Source: a bacterium
Lineage (GTDB): Bacteria > Planctomycetota > UBA1135 > UBA2386
Direction of reading: 5' to 3'
Assembly: GCA_030432695.1 (NCBI GenBank)
Contig: JAUILN010000008.1
Location: forward strand, 372,001-436,000
DNA length: 64,000 nt
Shown here: positions 17,073 to 26,225 of the stretch, piece after piece
Numbering within the stretch: position 1 is the first letter of the stretch
Layout of the letters: each line of letters opens with the position of its first letter
Translations under genes and position numbers: made by a program
The notes under the pieces: model-generated
Seen by the model: only the letters and a program-made list of their open reading frames with translations
What the model was told of the DNA's origin: nothing
Databases searched by the model: none

Positions 17073-17756
17073 TCAGCCGTCGCCGCGCGACTCTTCAGGG
17101 AAGTCGGACTCCCGCGCGTCCAGGAGCCGGTTCACGCCGCGCAGCGTCGCGGCGATCTCGTCGGGGCCGTCGCCGACCACGCAGCGGCGGAAGCGGTCGC
17201 CACCCTGGGCCGCGGCGAGCACCTCGCCGAGCTCCTGGATCGGTCGGATGATCCGCCTCTCGAGGCGCGAGCGCAGCCACAGCCCGGTCAGCAGGGTCGC
17301 GAGGCCCACGAAGGCGGCGACCCAGGCGCCGGCGGTGCCGAGCAGGTGGGCCCGCCGGCTCTCTTTCCACATCGCCTGGCGGTTGAGCGCGATCAGGTCG
17401 TGGAGGCTGCCGATCACGTCGCGGTGTGCGGCCGCGTCGCCGTCGAGAGCCGGCCCCATCCGGTCCGAGAGCCCCGCGACGATCTCCTGCTCGCCGTCCT
17501 CGGTGATGTTGTTGCGCGCGCGCTCCAGCGCGGCCTCGACCCGCTGGCGTTGGTCGGTGTCTGCCGCGACCCCCTCGATGCGCGCCAGGACCTCGAGCAT
17601 CTCCTCGGCGGCGACGATCGTCACGTCGTTGCGCAACAGGATCCGGTCGATCGCCGGCCCCATCCGCACGAACAGGCCGATGCCCGCGAAGGCCAACAGC
17701 AGATTCAGCGCCACGAACCCGAACACCACCGCGGCCAGCTCGATGCGGAACCGCAC
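17073..17756 (-). CDS. Small membrane protein: periplasmic four-helix-type region plus HAMP, no output domain
   Basis: A 227-residue protein starting at a GTG (17756), 2 nt after the TrkA stop codon. TM1 is at about 7-31 (VVFGFVALNLLLAFAGIGLFV). A periplasmic helical region of about 105 residues resembles the four-helix-bundle sensors of chemoreceptors. TM2 is at about 139-161. A HAMP-like linker follows (RRIIRPIQELGEVLAAAQ, then DEIAATLRGVNRLLDAR), and the protein ends there. Normal HAMP receptors continue into a kinase, cyclase or methyl-accepting domain; none is present. Co-transcription with trkA suggests a role in sensing for potassium uptake, which is inference. It may also be a truncated receptor. 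Confidence 0.65.
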   Translation of the reverse strand: MRFRIELAAVVFGFVALNLLLAFAGIGLFVRMGPAIDRILLRNDVTIVAAEEMLEVLARIEGVAADTDQRQRVEAALERARNNITEDGEQEIVAGLSDRMGPALDGDAAAHRDVIGSLHDLIALNRQAMWKESRRAHLLGTAGAWVAAFVGLATLLTGLWLRSRLERRIIRPIQELGEVLAAAQGGDRFRRCVVGDGPDEIAATLRGVNRLLDARESDFPEESRGDG

Positions 17757-17758
17757 GT

Positions 17759-18439
17759 TCAGTCCGCCTCCGCCGCGTGCTCGAGCATCTTCTCCACCGC
17801 GCCCTCGAGGGCGACCAGCGCCAGCACGTCGCCCTCCTCCAAGACGCTCTCGGCGTCGGGCAGGAGCACAGCGCCGGTCTTGCCCTTGCGGACCGCGACC
17901 ACCGTGACTCCGAAGCGCCGCGGCAGCTGCAGTTCGCCGAGCGAGCGCGCCAGGAACGGCTCGGGTGCCTGGACCTCGCTCAGCAGCACCCCCTCGCCGA
18001 GCAGCATCTCGCCCTTCACGCCCTCGTGGACGATCTGACTGGCGAAGCGATCGCCGAACGCCCGCTCGGGGTTCACCACCTGGTGTGCGCCGACCAGCTT
18101 GAGGATCCGCGCGTGGACGTCGTCGTTGGCGCGGGCGATCACCCGCTTCGCCCCGGCCTGCCGCAACAGCGCAGTGCAGATGATCGACGCCTCCTTGGCC
18201 TCGTCGCCGATCGCGCAGACGCAGACGTCGCGGCTGGCGGGTGAGGTGCGCTCCAGGGCGTCCTGGTCGCTGGCGTCGAAGCACAGCGCCTCGCTGACCT
18301 GCGCCGCGATCGCCTGCACGCGCTCCTCGTCGCGGTCGACCGCCATCACGTCGACGCCGCGCTCGGCGAGCGCGCGGGCCACAGCGGTCCCGAACTGGCC
18401 GAGACCGATCACGATCGCCTGTTGTCTGGAGCGGGCCAT
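17759..18439 (-). CDS. Potassium channel regulatory subunit TrkA/KtrA (RCK domains)
   Basis: A 226-residue cytosolic RCK protein. The N-terminal Rossmann fold carries the nucleotide-binding GxGxFG motif (VIGLGQFGTAVARAL) followed by the acidic strand end VMAVDRDEERV. The C-terminal RCK_C (TrkA_C) domain occupies about residues 140-226 (LGELQLPRRFGVTVVAVRKG). Length and single RCK_N/RCK_C pair match KtrA rather than the duplicated enterobacterial TrkA. It should gate the TrkH-like channel encoded at 19979-22042. The ATG at 18439 is chosen over two upstream in-frame ATGs because the Rossmann strand begins within eight residues. Confidence 0.9.
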   Translation of the reverse strand: MARSRQQAIVIGLGQFGTAVARALAERGVDVMAVDRDEERVQAIAAQVSEALCFDASDQDALERTSPASRDVCVCAIGDEAKEASIICTALLRQAGAKRVIARANDDVHARILKLVGAHQVVNPERAFGDRFASQIVHEGVKGEMLLGEGVLLSEVQAPEPFLARSLGELQLPRRFGVTVVAVRKGKTGAVLLPDAESVLEEGDVLALVALEGAVEKMLEHAAEAD

Positions 18440-18553
18440 GGTCTGGAGGGAGCCCCGTCGATCCGCAGTGCGCGGAGGCCAACGCGGGTTGGCGCGCATC
18501 ATGAAGCCGACCCGGCCCGGATGCCCGCCCGACCTCCAGACCGGCCGCCGGAA

Positions 18554-19918
18554 TCAGCGGCCCAGCTCGAGCAGCAGCGCGTTGGAGAACGCCACGCCGG
18601 TCGGGATCGACGGATCGATCACCACCGACTGCGCCACCAGGTCGATCACCGCGGCGACGCCATCGAGGCGCTTCGCGGCACGTCCCAGGCCGTCGGTGGT
18701 GAACGGCAGTGCCAGCGCCAGGCCGGCGCCCGAGGCCAGCGTGCCGCCAGCGATCGGGACGTTCGGGTTGCCCGCGAACGACAGCGCCAGCACCCCCATC
18801 GCCGCGGCGGGCGCGCCGCTGAGCTCGTAGTCGCTGACGTCACCCACGGCCAGGCCCTGGCCGCACATCCGCGCGGTCACCGAGCCCGGACCCTGGAAGC
18901 CGATCGACCGCTGGCACACCCCGCAGACCCGCTGGAGTCCCAGCTCGAACCACAGGTCCTCGCCGGCCTGTGGCGTGCCGAAGGCGATCGCCCGGCCACC
19001 GGAGTAGCTGGCAGCCGCGGTCCGGAACACGCCGAGGCGCTCGCCGCCGTTGTGCACCACCTCCAGGACGTGGCGCAGACCCGGCTGGACCAACACCGGC
19101 GTGGCGAAGCGGAAGTGCTCCTCGCGGACCGTCGTGCCGGTGGCCTGCAGCGGATCGCTGGTCCCGAGGATCGGGCCGGTGATCGAGTTGCGGCGGATCC
19201 GCACGAACGCCGAGGTGGCGCCACTGCCCTGCGCATTGATCTGCAGCGCGGCGATCTCGATCCACGGCTCGGTGGGCACGAACTCCTGCCCGGTGGCGCC
19301 GGAGGTCGGCAGGGCCCAGCCATTGGCGATCGGACCGACGTTCAGTTGATCGGGCACCGACAGGACCCGCAGTCGGCCTTCGCGGAACCACAGGTCCTCG
19401 CCGGTGCGGCGGGTCCCGTTCTGGATCGAGGCGCCGAGAGGATAGGTGTCGGCACCGAAGCCGGTGAGGAACACCCCGAGCGAGCCGCCGGAGGCGTGCA
19501 CGACCTCGAGCACGTGCTGCACCCCGGGCTCGACCTCGACCGGCGGGTCGAAGCGGAAGGTCTTCAGCTGGGTCGGCAGCCCCCGCCCGGTGACCGACAC
19601 CGCGGCGCTCTGGCCGAGCACCCGCCCGGTGATCGAACCGCGCCGCAGCCGGACCCGCGCCTGGCCGGCGGTGGTCGTCTGCGTGTTCATGTGCAGCTCG
19701 ACCGTGTCGACCGAGTGCTCGGTGGGCACGAACTCCTGGCCACAGGAGCCGCCCGCGGAGAGGACGTAGCCTCCGGACACCGTGACGGTGTTCACCTGAT
19801 CGAAGCAGTCGTCCTGCGCATGGGCAGAGGAGTCGCCGAGCAGGACGAAGCAGCCGGCCAGGAGGCCGACGGCGAGACGCGGAAGACGCGGAGAGCGGAA
19901 TCGGTGGGGCTGGGTCAT
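18554..19918 (-). CDS. Secreted protein with two approximately 140-residue repeats
   Basis: A 454-residue protein with a signal peptide (LAVGLLAGCFVLLGDSSAHAQ). Two internal repeats follow, each with the pattern GQEFVPTE, a region on random-sized effects (RVRLRRGSITGRVLG / VRIRRNSITGPILG), PGVQHVLEVVH or PGLRHVLEVVH, and TGEDLWF or AGEDLWF; the ordering suggests a beta-sandwich jelly-roll. The C-terminal 130 residues form a separate module ending in FSNALLLELGR, shared in style with other secreted proteins of this window. Function is unknown. It interrupts the potassium genes, lying between trkH and trkA on the same strand. Confidence 0.75.
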   Translation of the reverse strand: MTQPHRFRSPRLPRLAVGLLAGCFVLLGDSSAHAQDDCFDQVNTVTVSGGYVLSAGGSCGQEFVPTEHSVDTVELHMNTQTTTAGQARVRLRRGSITGRVLGQSAAVSVTGRGLPTQLKTFRFDPPVEVEPGVQHVLEVVHASGGSLGVFLTGFGADTYPLGASIQNGTRRTGEDLWFREGRLRVLSVPDQLNVGPIANGWALPTSGATGQEFVPTEPWIEIAALQINAQGSGATSAFVRIRRNSITGPILGTSDPLQATGTTVREEHFRFATPVLVQPGLRHVLEVVHNGGERLGVFRTAAASYSGGRAIAFGTPQAGEDLWFELGLQRVCGVCQRSIGFQGPGSVTARMCGQGLAVGDVSDYELSGAPAAAMGVLALSFAGNPNVPIAGGTLASGAGLALALPFTTDGLGRAAKRLDGVAAVIDLVAQSVVIDPSIPTGVAFSNALLLELGR

Positions 19919-19978
19919 GGTGCCCCCCGCAGTGCCGTCCCGGCCCGAAGCGCACGCGATCTCGCCACGAAAAGTCGC

Positions 19979-22042
19979 TCAGCCGAGGTCGATCTCCTCG
20001 GTGGCGAGCACCGCCGCCGGCGGCCCGTGCCGCTGGCTCGCGATCATCAGGATGCTCAACAGGCCGAGCCGGCCGATGAACATGCAGACCATCACGATCA
20101 GCTTGCCCACCCCGTCGAGCTGGGCGGTCGCGCCCTGGCTGAGGCCGACGGTGCCCAGCGCCGAGACCGCCTCGAACAGCACCAGCGGCATCGCGATGTC
20201 CTGGGTGAGCAGCAGCGCCATGCTCGCCACGCCGAGGCCGAGGAACCCCACGGTGACCACCACCGCCGCACGCGGCAGGGCCCGCGCGGGAAGCTGCCGG
20301 CGGAACACCGTGACCCGGTCGCTGCCGCGGATCGTGTGCACCACCGACAACAGCAGCACCACGGCGGTGGTGGTCTTGATGCCCCCCGCGGTGCCGCCCG
20401 GGCTGCCGCCGATGAACATCAGCGCCAGCATCAACAGGTAGCTCGCCGGGTGCGCGAGGGCGAGGTCGACCGAGTTGAAGCCTGCGGTCCGCAGCGTGGC
20501 CGACTGGAACCACGCGTTGTGGATCTTGTCGGGGATCGCCAGCTCGGCCAGCGAGGCGTTCCACTCGGCCGCCAGGTAGACCACGAAGCCGAACCCCAGC
20601 AGCGCCGCGGTGGCCGCGAGACAGACCTTCGCCTGGACCGGCAACGGCCGCAGCGGATCGCGGCGCACCGACACCGCCAGCACGATCGCCGGCGACAGGC
20701 CGCCGAGCACGATCAGCACCGCGACGGTGTGCAGCACCAAGGGCGCGTGCTGGTAGGGAATCAGGCTGTCGCTCTGCAGCGCGAAGCCGGCATTGCAGAA
20801 CGCCGAGATCGACGTGAACGTGCCGCGCCACGCCGCCATGCCGAGCGAGTCCCCGGTGGTGAGGAACGCGAGGGTGAGCAGCAACGCGCCGACCGCCTCC
20901 ACCGCCAGAGTCACCGCGAGCACGTCCTGCGCCGAGGTGACCAACCGGCTGCGGTCGGGGTTGCCCATCAACCGCGCGACCGCCGACTCCTGGCGCAGCG
21001 ACATCCGGCCACCCAGGAACCGCAGCGCCGCGGTGGAGAAGGTCATGATCCCGAGCGCGCCGAGCTGGATCAGCACCAGGATCGTCACCTGGCCGAGCAG
21101 GGTGAACTCCACCGGCGTGTCGCGGACGATCAGGCCGGTCACGCAGACCGCGCTGACCGCGGTGAACGCCGCGTCGACCGCGCCGATGCTGGTGCCGCTG
21201 GTCGCGCTCTGCGGCAGCGCGAGGACCACCGTGCCCATGGCGATCAGCGTGAGGAAGCTGGTGACCAGCAGACGCTCGGGATGTTCGGCGAGCAGGGTGC
21301 GCCAGAACGCGCCGGCCGGATCGTCGCTGCCGGTGCGCGGTCCGAACACCAGGGTGAGCACCGTGTAGACGGCTGCCGAGCCGGCGAAGGACCAGAGGTC
21401 GTCGTGGGCCAGCGCCGCCAGGGCCAGCGCGGTGACCAGGCCGAGGATCATCGGCCGGGCGCCGGGTACCTGGCGGTGGCCGCGGCCCAGCAGCCATGCC
21501 ACACCGATCGCCATCGCGACCAGCATCGAAGCCGCCACCGCGATCCGGACCTCGTGGTCGACGTGCGCGCCGCTGACCGCCGCCACGATCCAGAACAACA
21601 GCGCCACCAGACAGGCACTCCGCACATGCCCCAGTCCCGGCCCGCCCCGGCGCCTGTGGACCCGGAACAGCGGCGGCGCGAAGCCCCACAGCGCCACGAG
21701 GCAGTGCAGGAACGCGACGGCGAGGGCGAGCGCGATGCCCGGCGATTCCCAGAGCCCCGGCAGGGCGAGCGTCAGCGTGATCCCGGCCCCCACCGTCCCG
21801 AGCACGCGGCCGACCGGCGCCCACCGATCGATCGTCAGCCCACCGACCGCCAGGACCAGCGCGGCCGCGACGCAGGCGAAGACCACCCAGGCGGCCGGCG
21901 GATCACCCGCAGTCTCCCGCGCCCAGACCGCGACCGCCCAAGGGATCGGCGCCGCGGCGAGCAGCGCACCGCAGGCCGCGGAGGCATGTCGGCTGCGCGC
22001 GGGACCAGCGTGCGGTCCGCTCGGTTCGGCGCTCGGGTTCAA
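19979..22042 (-). CDS. TrkH/KtrB-family potassium channel subunit with long N-terminal extension
   Basis: A 687-residue polytopic protein. The four selectivity-filter loops of the SKT superfamily are all visible: AVCVTGL, AFCNAGF, TLRTAGFNS and ALGTVGLS, along with the intramembrane-loop signature GGSPGGTAGGIKTTT. The core occupies about residues 255-687. The first about 250 residues add some six or seven hydrophobic helices not found in the usual 450-480-residue TrkH/KtrB; similar extensions occur in some deep-branching bacteria. The partner RCK subunit is 1.5 kb downstream. The start is a TTG at 22042, the only plausible one before the first helix, so the exact N terminus is uncertain. Confidence 0.88.
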   Translation of the reverse strand: MNPSAEPSGPHAGPARSRHASAACGALLAAAPIPWAVAVWARETAGDPPAAWVVFACVAAALVLAVGGLTIDRWAPVGRVLGTVGAGITLTLALPGLWESPGIALALAVAFLHCLVALWGFAPPLFRVHRRRGGPGLGHVRSACLVALLFWIVAAVSGAHVDHEVRIAVAASMLVAMAIGVAWLLGRGHRQVPGARPMILGLVTALALAALAHDDLWSFAGSAAVYTVLTLVFGPRTGSDDPAGAFWRTLLAEHPERLLVTSFLTLIAMGTVVLALPQSATSGTSIGAVDAAFTAVSAVCVTGLIVRDTPVEFTLLGQVTILVLIQLGALGIMTFSTAALRFLGGRMSLRQESAVARLMGNPDRSRLVTSAQDVLAVTLAVEAVGALLLTLAFLTTGDSLGMAAWRGTFTSISAFCNAGFALQSDSLIPYQHAPLVLHTVAVLIVLGGLSPAIVLAVSVRRDPLRPLPVQAKVCLAATAALLGFGFVVYLAAEWNASLAELAIPDKIHNAWFQSATLRTAGFNSVDLALAHPASYLLMLALMFIGGSPGGTAGGIKTTTAVVLLLSVVHTIRGSDRVTVFRRQLPARALPRAAVVVTVGFLGLGVASMALLLTQDIAMPLVLFEAVSALGTVGLSQGATAQLDGVGKLIVMVCMFIGRLGLLSILMIASQRHGPPAAVLATEEIDLG

Positions 22043-22321
22043 GACGTGGGGTCGGGGGCCGGGAACAGCCGGGAGCGTCGCGGATCGGAGCGGCGGCGTC
22101 GAGGATCCGATGACGCGGGAGCGCGGTCAGGCCCCGGGCGTCTGCGGCACGGCACCGGTCCGACATCGTCGCCGTGCGCTGACCCGCATCCAGTTTGCGT
22201 GTTCCGATCGTCACCGCGGCTCCTGCCTCTCGACCGGTCCGCGCGGTCTCCACGCGGCCCCTTGCGCCAGCCGCGCCGGTGCAGGAGGTTCCTCCCGCAG
22301 CACCCCAGGAGAGTCCGCAGC

Positions 22322-24565
22322 ATGCTCGTCCGCTCGTCACTCGTCTTCGTCGCCACAATCGTGGCCGGTACCGCCCTGCTCGCCCAGGAACCAGGGGACC
22401 TGCCCTGGGACCACCCCGACGGCACGCTGCACTGGTACCGCGCGGTCGCCGCGCCGCCGGGCGGGATCGATTGGTTCACCGCCCATCTCGAGGCCGCGCG
22501 GCTCGGCGGACGACTGGCGACGATCGAGTCGGCGGGCGAGAGCCTCGCGGTGTTCTCGCTGGTCGACGCCCCGGCTCTGTGGGACGCGGATCCGGTCACC
22601 GGTGAGGCGCGCGGTCCGTGGCTGTCGGCGGCGCAGATCACCCGCATGGCGGAGCCCGCTGGCGGCTGGGTCTGGCCGGGAGAGGTTCCGCTCGGCTACA
22701 CGAGCTGGACTGCGGGGCAGCCCGACGATCGCGGCGGGGTCGAGCACCGCCTGCGCTTCGGGGCATCCGCGGGGCAACGCGCGCCGACCTGGGCCGACGC
22801 CGACGCGCGGTCGCGGGCGCCGTCGTTCGTCGTCGAGTGGTCGGGCCCGAACGTGTTCCAGACCCACGGCCTGCTGCTCGATCGCCCCGGCTCGGAACTC
22901 GACGGCTACTTCCTGATCCGTCCGCTCGGCAACCAGGTCACGTACCTGATCGACGACCGTGGACGGGTCGTGCATTCGTGGACCGGGTCGTTCGCACCCG
23001 GTGCCGCCACCTATCTGCTGCCGAACGGCAACCTGCTGCGCGCGGAGAACGACCGGGCCGGGCAGTTCCCCCGCGGCGGTGTCGGCGGGCTGGTCGAGGA
23101 GGTCGACTGGTCGGGCAATGTGGTGTGGAGCTACGGGCTGTCGACTCCGAACAAGGTGCTGCACCACGACGTCGAGCGCCTGCCCAACGGCAACACGCTG
23201 ATGATCGCGTGGGAGCGCAAGACCGCGGCGGAGGCGATCGCGGCAGGGCGTGATCCGAACACCCTGCGCGACGGCGATCTCTGGCCGGACTTCCTCCTCG
23301 AGGTGAACACGGTTGGCCAGTTCGTCTGGGAATGGCACGCCTGGGACCACCTGGTGCAGGACTTCGATCCCACGAAGGCCAACTACGGCGACGTCGCCAA
23401 CAGCCCCGGTCGTCTGGACATCAACTACCAGACGAACGACGGCGACGCCGACTGGATGCACAGCAACGCGATCGACTACCACCCCGGACGCGACCAGATC
23501 ATCCTGAGCATCCGCGACATCGACGAGGTCTGGATCCTCGACCACAGCACCACCACCGCCGAGGCCGCCACCAGCAGCGGCGGGCGCAGCGGCCGCGGCG
23601 GCGACGCGCTCTTCCGCTGGGGCAACCCGGAGGCCTACCGTGCCGGCACCACCGCGGACCGGAAGCTGTTCCGCCAGCACGACGCCCAGTGGATCGAGCC
23701 GGGCCTCGCCGGCGCCGGCAACATCCTGGTGTTCAGCAATGGCACCGGCCGGCCGGGCCCGATCCCCTACTCCTCGGTGGAGGAGATCACGCCGCCCGAG
23801 CCGGACCCGGTCACCGGCACCTACCCGCGGACCGGTGCGGCCTGGGGGCCAGCCACCGCGACGCGCACCATCACCGACGTGCCGGCCGAGTCGTTCGTCT
23901 CACCGGTCACCTCCGGCGCACAGCGGTTGCCGAACGGCGCGACGCTCGTGACCGGCGGAATCATCGGCACGGTGTTCGAGATCGACGCGGCCGACAACGT
24001 GCAATGGCGTTACCGGGCGCCGTTCGACAACGGCGCGCCGATCCAGCAGGGCGGACTGACCAGCTCCAATGGACTGTTCCGGGCGCCCTATTACCCGGCT
24101 TCGTACCCCGGTCTCGCCGGCCGCGACCTCACGCCCGGCGAACCGCTCCAACTGCAGGACACAGCACTGCTGGTGGACGGCTCGCGCATGCCGGCCCACG
24201 TCCGCCTCGGTGATCCAGCCAGGTTCTCCCTGCGGGCCTCGCCGGCGAACGCGGGCGACATCTACCTGATGTTGACCTCGGTCACCCCGGGCCTGATCCC
24301 GTTCGACATGCAGCGCTTCGTCCCGCTCGGCTCCGATCCGATCCTCGAGTACGTGATCGGCGGCAACCTGGAGCCGGCCTGGTTCATCGGCTTCATCGGC
24401 CATCTCGACGCGCAGGGACACGCGGAGGCCGAGCTCGTGGTGCCGCGGCAGATCCCGGGACTGGAGAACGTGACCTTCTACAACAGCTTCCTCACGCTCG
24501 ATCCGACCCGGCGCTCGGGGTTCGGCTTCGTGTCGAACAGGGTGGAGGTGCGGCCCTATCGGTGA
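22322..24565 (+). CDS. Secreted C-type-lectin-like domain fused to arylsulfotransferase-type propeller
   Basis: A 747-residue protein with a signal peptide (LVFVATIVAGTALLAQ). Residues about 28-175 resemble a C-type lectin-like domain: HWYRAV, WFTAHLEAARLGGRLATI, WVWPGE, WTAGQPDD, WADAD and FVVEW occur in the expected order. Residues about 180-600 match the arylsulfotransferase (ASST) beta-propeller family, with YLLPNGNLL, VLHHDVERLPNGNTLMI, MHSNAIDYHPGRDQI and RQHDAQWIEP. The last about 100 residues are a beta-rich module ending FGFVSNRVEVRPYR. Whether it is catalytic is uncertain; several family members are only binding proteins. The ATG at 22322 directly precedes the signal peptide. Confidence 0.78.
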   Translation: MLVRSSLVFVATIVAGTALLAQEPGDLPWDHPDGTLHWYRAVAAPPGGIDWFTAHLEAARLGGRLATIESAGESLAVFSLVDAPALWDADPVTGEARGPWLSAAQITRMAEPAGGWVWPGEVPLGYTSWTAGQPDDRGGVEHRLRFGASAGQRAPTWADADARSRAPSFVVEWSGPNVFQTHGLLLDRPGSELDGYFLIRPLGNQVTYLIDDRGRVVHSWTGSFAPGAATYLLPNGNLLRAENDRAGQFPRGGVGGLVEEVDWSGNVVWSYGLSTPNKVLHHDVERLPNGNTLMIAWERKTAAEAIAAGRDPNTLRDGDLWPDFLLEVNTVGQFVWEWHAWDHLVQDFDPTKANYGDVANSPGRLDINYQTNDGDADWMHSNAIDYHPGRDQIILSIRDIDEVWILDHSTTTAEAATSSGGRSGRGGDALFRWGNPEAYRAGTTADRKLFRQHDAQWIEPGLAGAGNILVFSNGTGRPGPIPYSSVEEITPPEPDPVTGTYPRTGAAWGPATATRTITDVPAESFVSPVTSGAQRLPNGATLVTGGIIGTVFEIDAADNVQWRYRAPFDNGAPIQQGGLTSSNGLFRAPYYPASYPGLAGRDLTPGEPLQLQDTALLVDGSRMPAHVRLGDPARFSLRASPANAGDIYLMLTSVTPGLIPFDMQRFVPLGSDPILEYVIGGNLEPAWFIGFIGHLDAQGHAEAELVVPRQIPGLENVTFYNSFLTLDPTRRSGFGFVSNRVEVRPYR

Positions 24566-24576
24566 CGAGGGGATGG

Positions 24577-24595
24577 GACCGGGGCTATTCCGGTC
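24577..24595 (+). terminator. Short hairpin after the arylsulfotransferase-like gene
   Basis: GACCGG and CCGGTC form a 6-bp GC-rich stem with a 7-nt loop, 11 bp after the stop codon. Only GAGTT follows, so the U-run is poor. It may act as a weak terminator before the next gene on the same strand. Confidence 0.35.
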
Positions 24596-24608
24596 GAGTT
24601 CCGCCGGT

Positions 24609-24623
24609 GGGTTCCTGGAACCC
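24609..24623. promoter_or_regulatory. Perfect 15-bp palindrome upstream of FG-GAP gene
   Basis: GGGTTCCTGGAACCC has 7-bp arms with a single-base centre. It lies 42 bp before the ATG of the FG-GAP repeat protein, where a promoter would be expected, so it may be an operator. No matching regulator is evident nearby. Confidence 0.35.
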
Positions 24624-24665
24624 GAGGATACTTCGAAAGCTCGGTCTCGATAGGTTCGCACCGCC

Positions 24666-26204
24666 ATGCAGAGTCCCGCCAACAAGGCAGCAAGTCTCCC
24701 CCTGACGGTACTCCTGCTGCTGATCGCGGATGGTTCCTCTGCCCAGTCGGTCTTGAAGCCGATCTCTGGTCTACCGAGTGAAGTGGCAGCAGACGGCCTG
24801 TGCCTGGACATCAATCAGGACGGCTTTCCGGACCTGATGGATAGTGGTCAGGTCAATTTGCAGGCACGCGGGAGGCGATTCCTGCCCAGACAACTACTCC
24901 CAGGTCTCTCGGCTATCCAAGGAGTCACGAGACGAGACGCTCGAGGTGACTTCAACGGAGACGGTCACTTGGACATCTTCCTTACAGGACTCGGGAGGGC
25001 GCCGACGTCTGGGGAGCTGCTGTTTGGGAATGGACAGGGCCAGTTTCGAAGCGCGCCAGCAGCAGACCTCCCGGTCAACCCATTGTTCAGCTTCTGCTCA
25101 GTCGCCGCTGACGTAGACGGCGACTCGGACCTGGACTTGATCCTGGGTGGCTGGGTCTCGGGAACCACTTACCGATCTGATGGAGCGATCTATCTCAATG
25201 ACGGGCGAGGCAGATTCGTAGCTCACCCCAATCCCGCTGCGCTACCGCAAGCAACGAGCGGCGACGTCGACCTCTTTTGCGCAGACCTCGACGGCGATGG
25301 CGACGTCGACCTCGTGCGGAGCAAGTCCACTCGCATACCCTGCGAAGTCCTCCTGAACGATGGGCGGGGCGTCTTCTCCCCGGGCTCCACACTCCCGGGG
25401 ACGCTCGGGGGTGACCGCATCAGCGGCGGCGACCTCGACGGCGATGGCGACCTCGACATTGGACTGTTCAGCCACATCTTGGGGGGCTTCGGCAGCACCC
25501 GACCCTATGTGCTTCTGAACGATGGAACGGCGCGCTTTTCGGACATCACGCAGAGCCTTCCGCTCCCGGGACCAGTCACCGACTACGGAATCGGCCAATT
25601 CGTCGACATCGACCAGGACGGCGACCTCGACATCCTCCTGCCCTCGAGGCCCGTGGCCGTCAACGGCACCGAGTACCTCAACATCGTCCAGCTCATCAAC
25701 GACGGACGCGGCAACTTCCACGACGGTTCGGTCGGCTACTCACCCACGACCACGAACAGCCAGTTCACCCGAACCTGGCTGCTCTGCGCCGACTTCGATG
25801 CGGATGGCGACCTCGACGTGCTGACCAACGACCCCGTGAACTCGCGCGCGTTCAGCATGCTCTGGAACCACCGCCGCCAGATCCTCGCCCCGTCGCCCCC
25901 CACCCTCGGCCAACCCTGGACCCTGCGCGTCTTCGCCGACCCCACCACCGTCGCGGTCCCCGTCGCCGGCCTTCGCGTCGGCGCCTTCAACCTCGGCGCC
26001 CTCGGTGTCTTCGGCATCGATCCGGCCACCTCGGTCGTCGGCCCAGGCTTCGCGCTCGACGCGAGCGGCGTCTACGACCTCCAGTTCCAGGTACCCAACG
26101 ACCCGCGGCTCACCGGCCTCACGCTCTACTGGCAGTGTCTGTTCGCCGAGGGCACGCCCACCCGCCTGCAGCTCTCGAACACCTGGGAGCAGGCGATCCG
26201 TTGA
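24666..26204 (+). CDS. Secreted FG-GAP/VCBS repeat protein
   Basis: A 512-residue protein with a signal peptide (LPLTVLLLLIADGSSAQ). About seven repeats carry the calcium-binding DxDxDGDxD signature (DINQDGFPDL, DFNGDGHLDI, DVDGDSDLDL, DLDGDGDVDL, DLDGDGDLDI, DIDQDGDLDI, DFDADGDLDV), giving an integrin-alpha-like beta propeller at about 35-400. The C-terminal about 100 residues are the shared module of this window's secreted proteins (VPNDPRLTGLTLYWQCLF, then LQLSN). It is probably exposed on the cell surface; ligand unknown. The first about 500 bp use clearly less GC-biased codons than the last 400 bp, suggesting a mosaic origin in which an acquired N-terminal part was joined to a resident C-terminal module. 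Confidence 0.85.
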   Translation: MQSPANKAASLPLTVLLLLIADGSSAQSVLKPISGLPSEVAADGLCLDINQDGFPDLMDSGQVNLQARGRRFLPRQLLPGLSAIQGVTRRDARGDFNGDGHLDIFLTGLGRAPTSGELLFGNGQGQFRSAPAADLPVNPLFSFCSVAADVDGDSDLDLILGGWVSGTTYRSDGAIYLNDGRGRFVAHPNPAALPQATSGDVDLFCADLDGDGDVDLVRSKSTRIPCEVLLNDGRGVFSPGSTLPGTLGGDRISGGDLDGDGDLDIGLFSHILGGFGSTRPYVLLNDGTARFSDITQSLPLPGPVTDYGIGQFVDIDQDGDLDILLPSRPVAVNGTEYLNIVQLINDGRGNFHDGSVGYSPTTTNSQFTRTWLLCADFDADGDLDVLTNDPVNSRAFSMLWNHRRQILAPSPPTLGQPWTLRVFADPTTVAVPVAGLRVGAFNLGALGVFGIDPATSVVGPGFALDASGVYDLQFQVPNDPRLTGLTLYWQCLFAEGTPTRLQLSNTWEQAIR

Positions 26205-26225
26205 GCGTCGCGGCCCCAGACCCGC

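Noticed and set aside
18422..22321. Long plus-strand open frame running into the lectin-ASST gene
   Set aside because: It lies opposite trkH and the secreted gene 18554-19918; the translation is low-complexity Arg/Gln/His. Only the part from 22322 is real.
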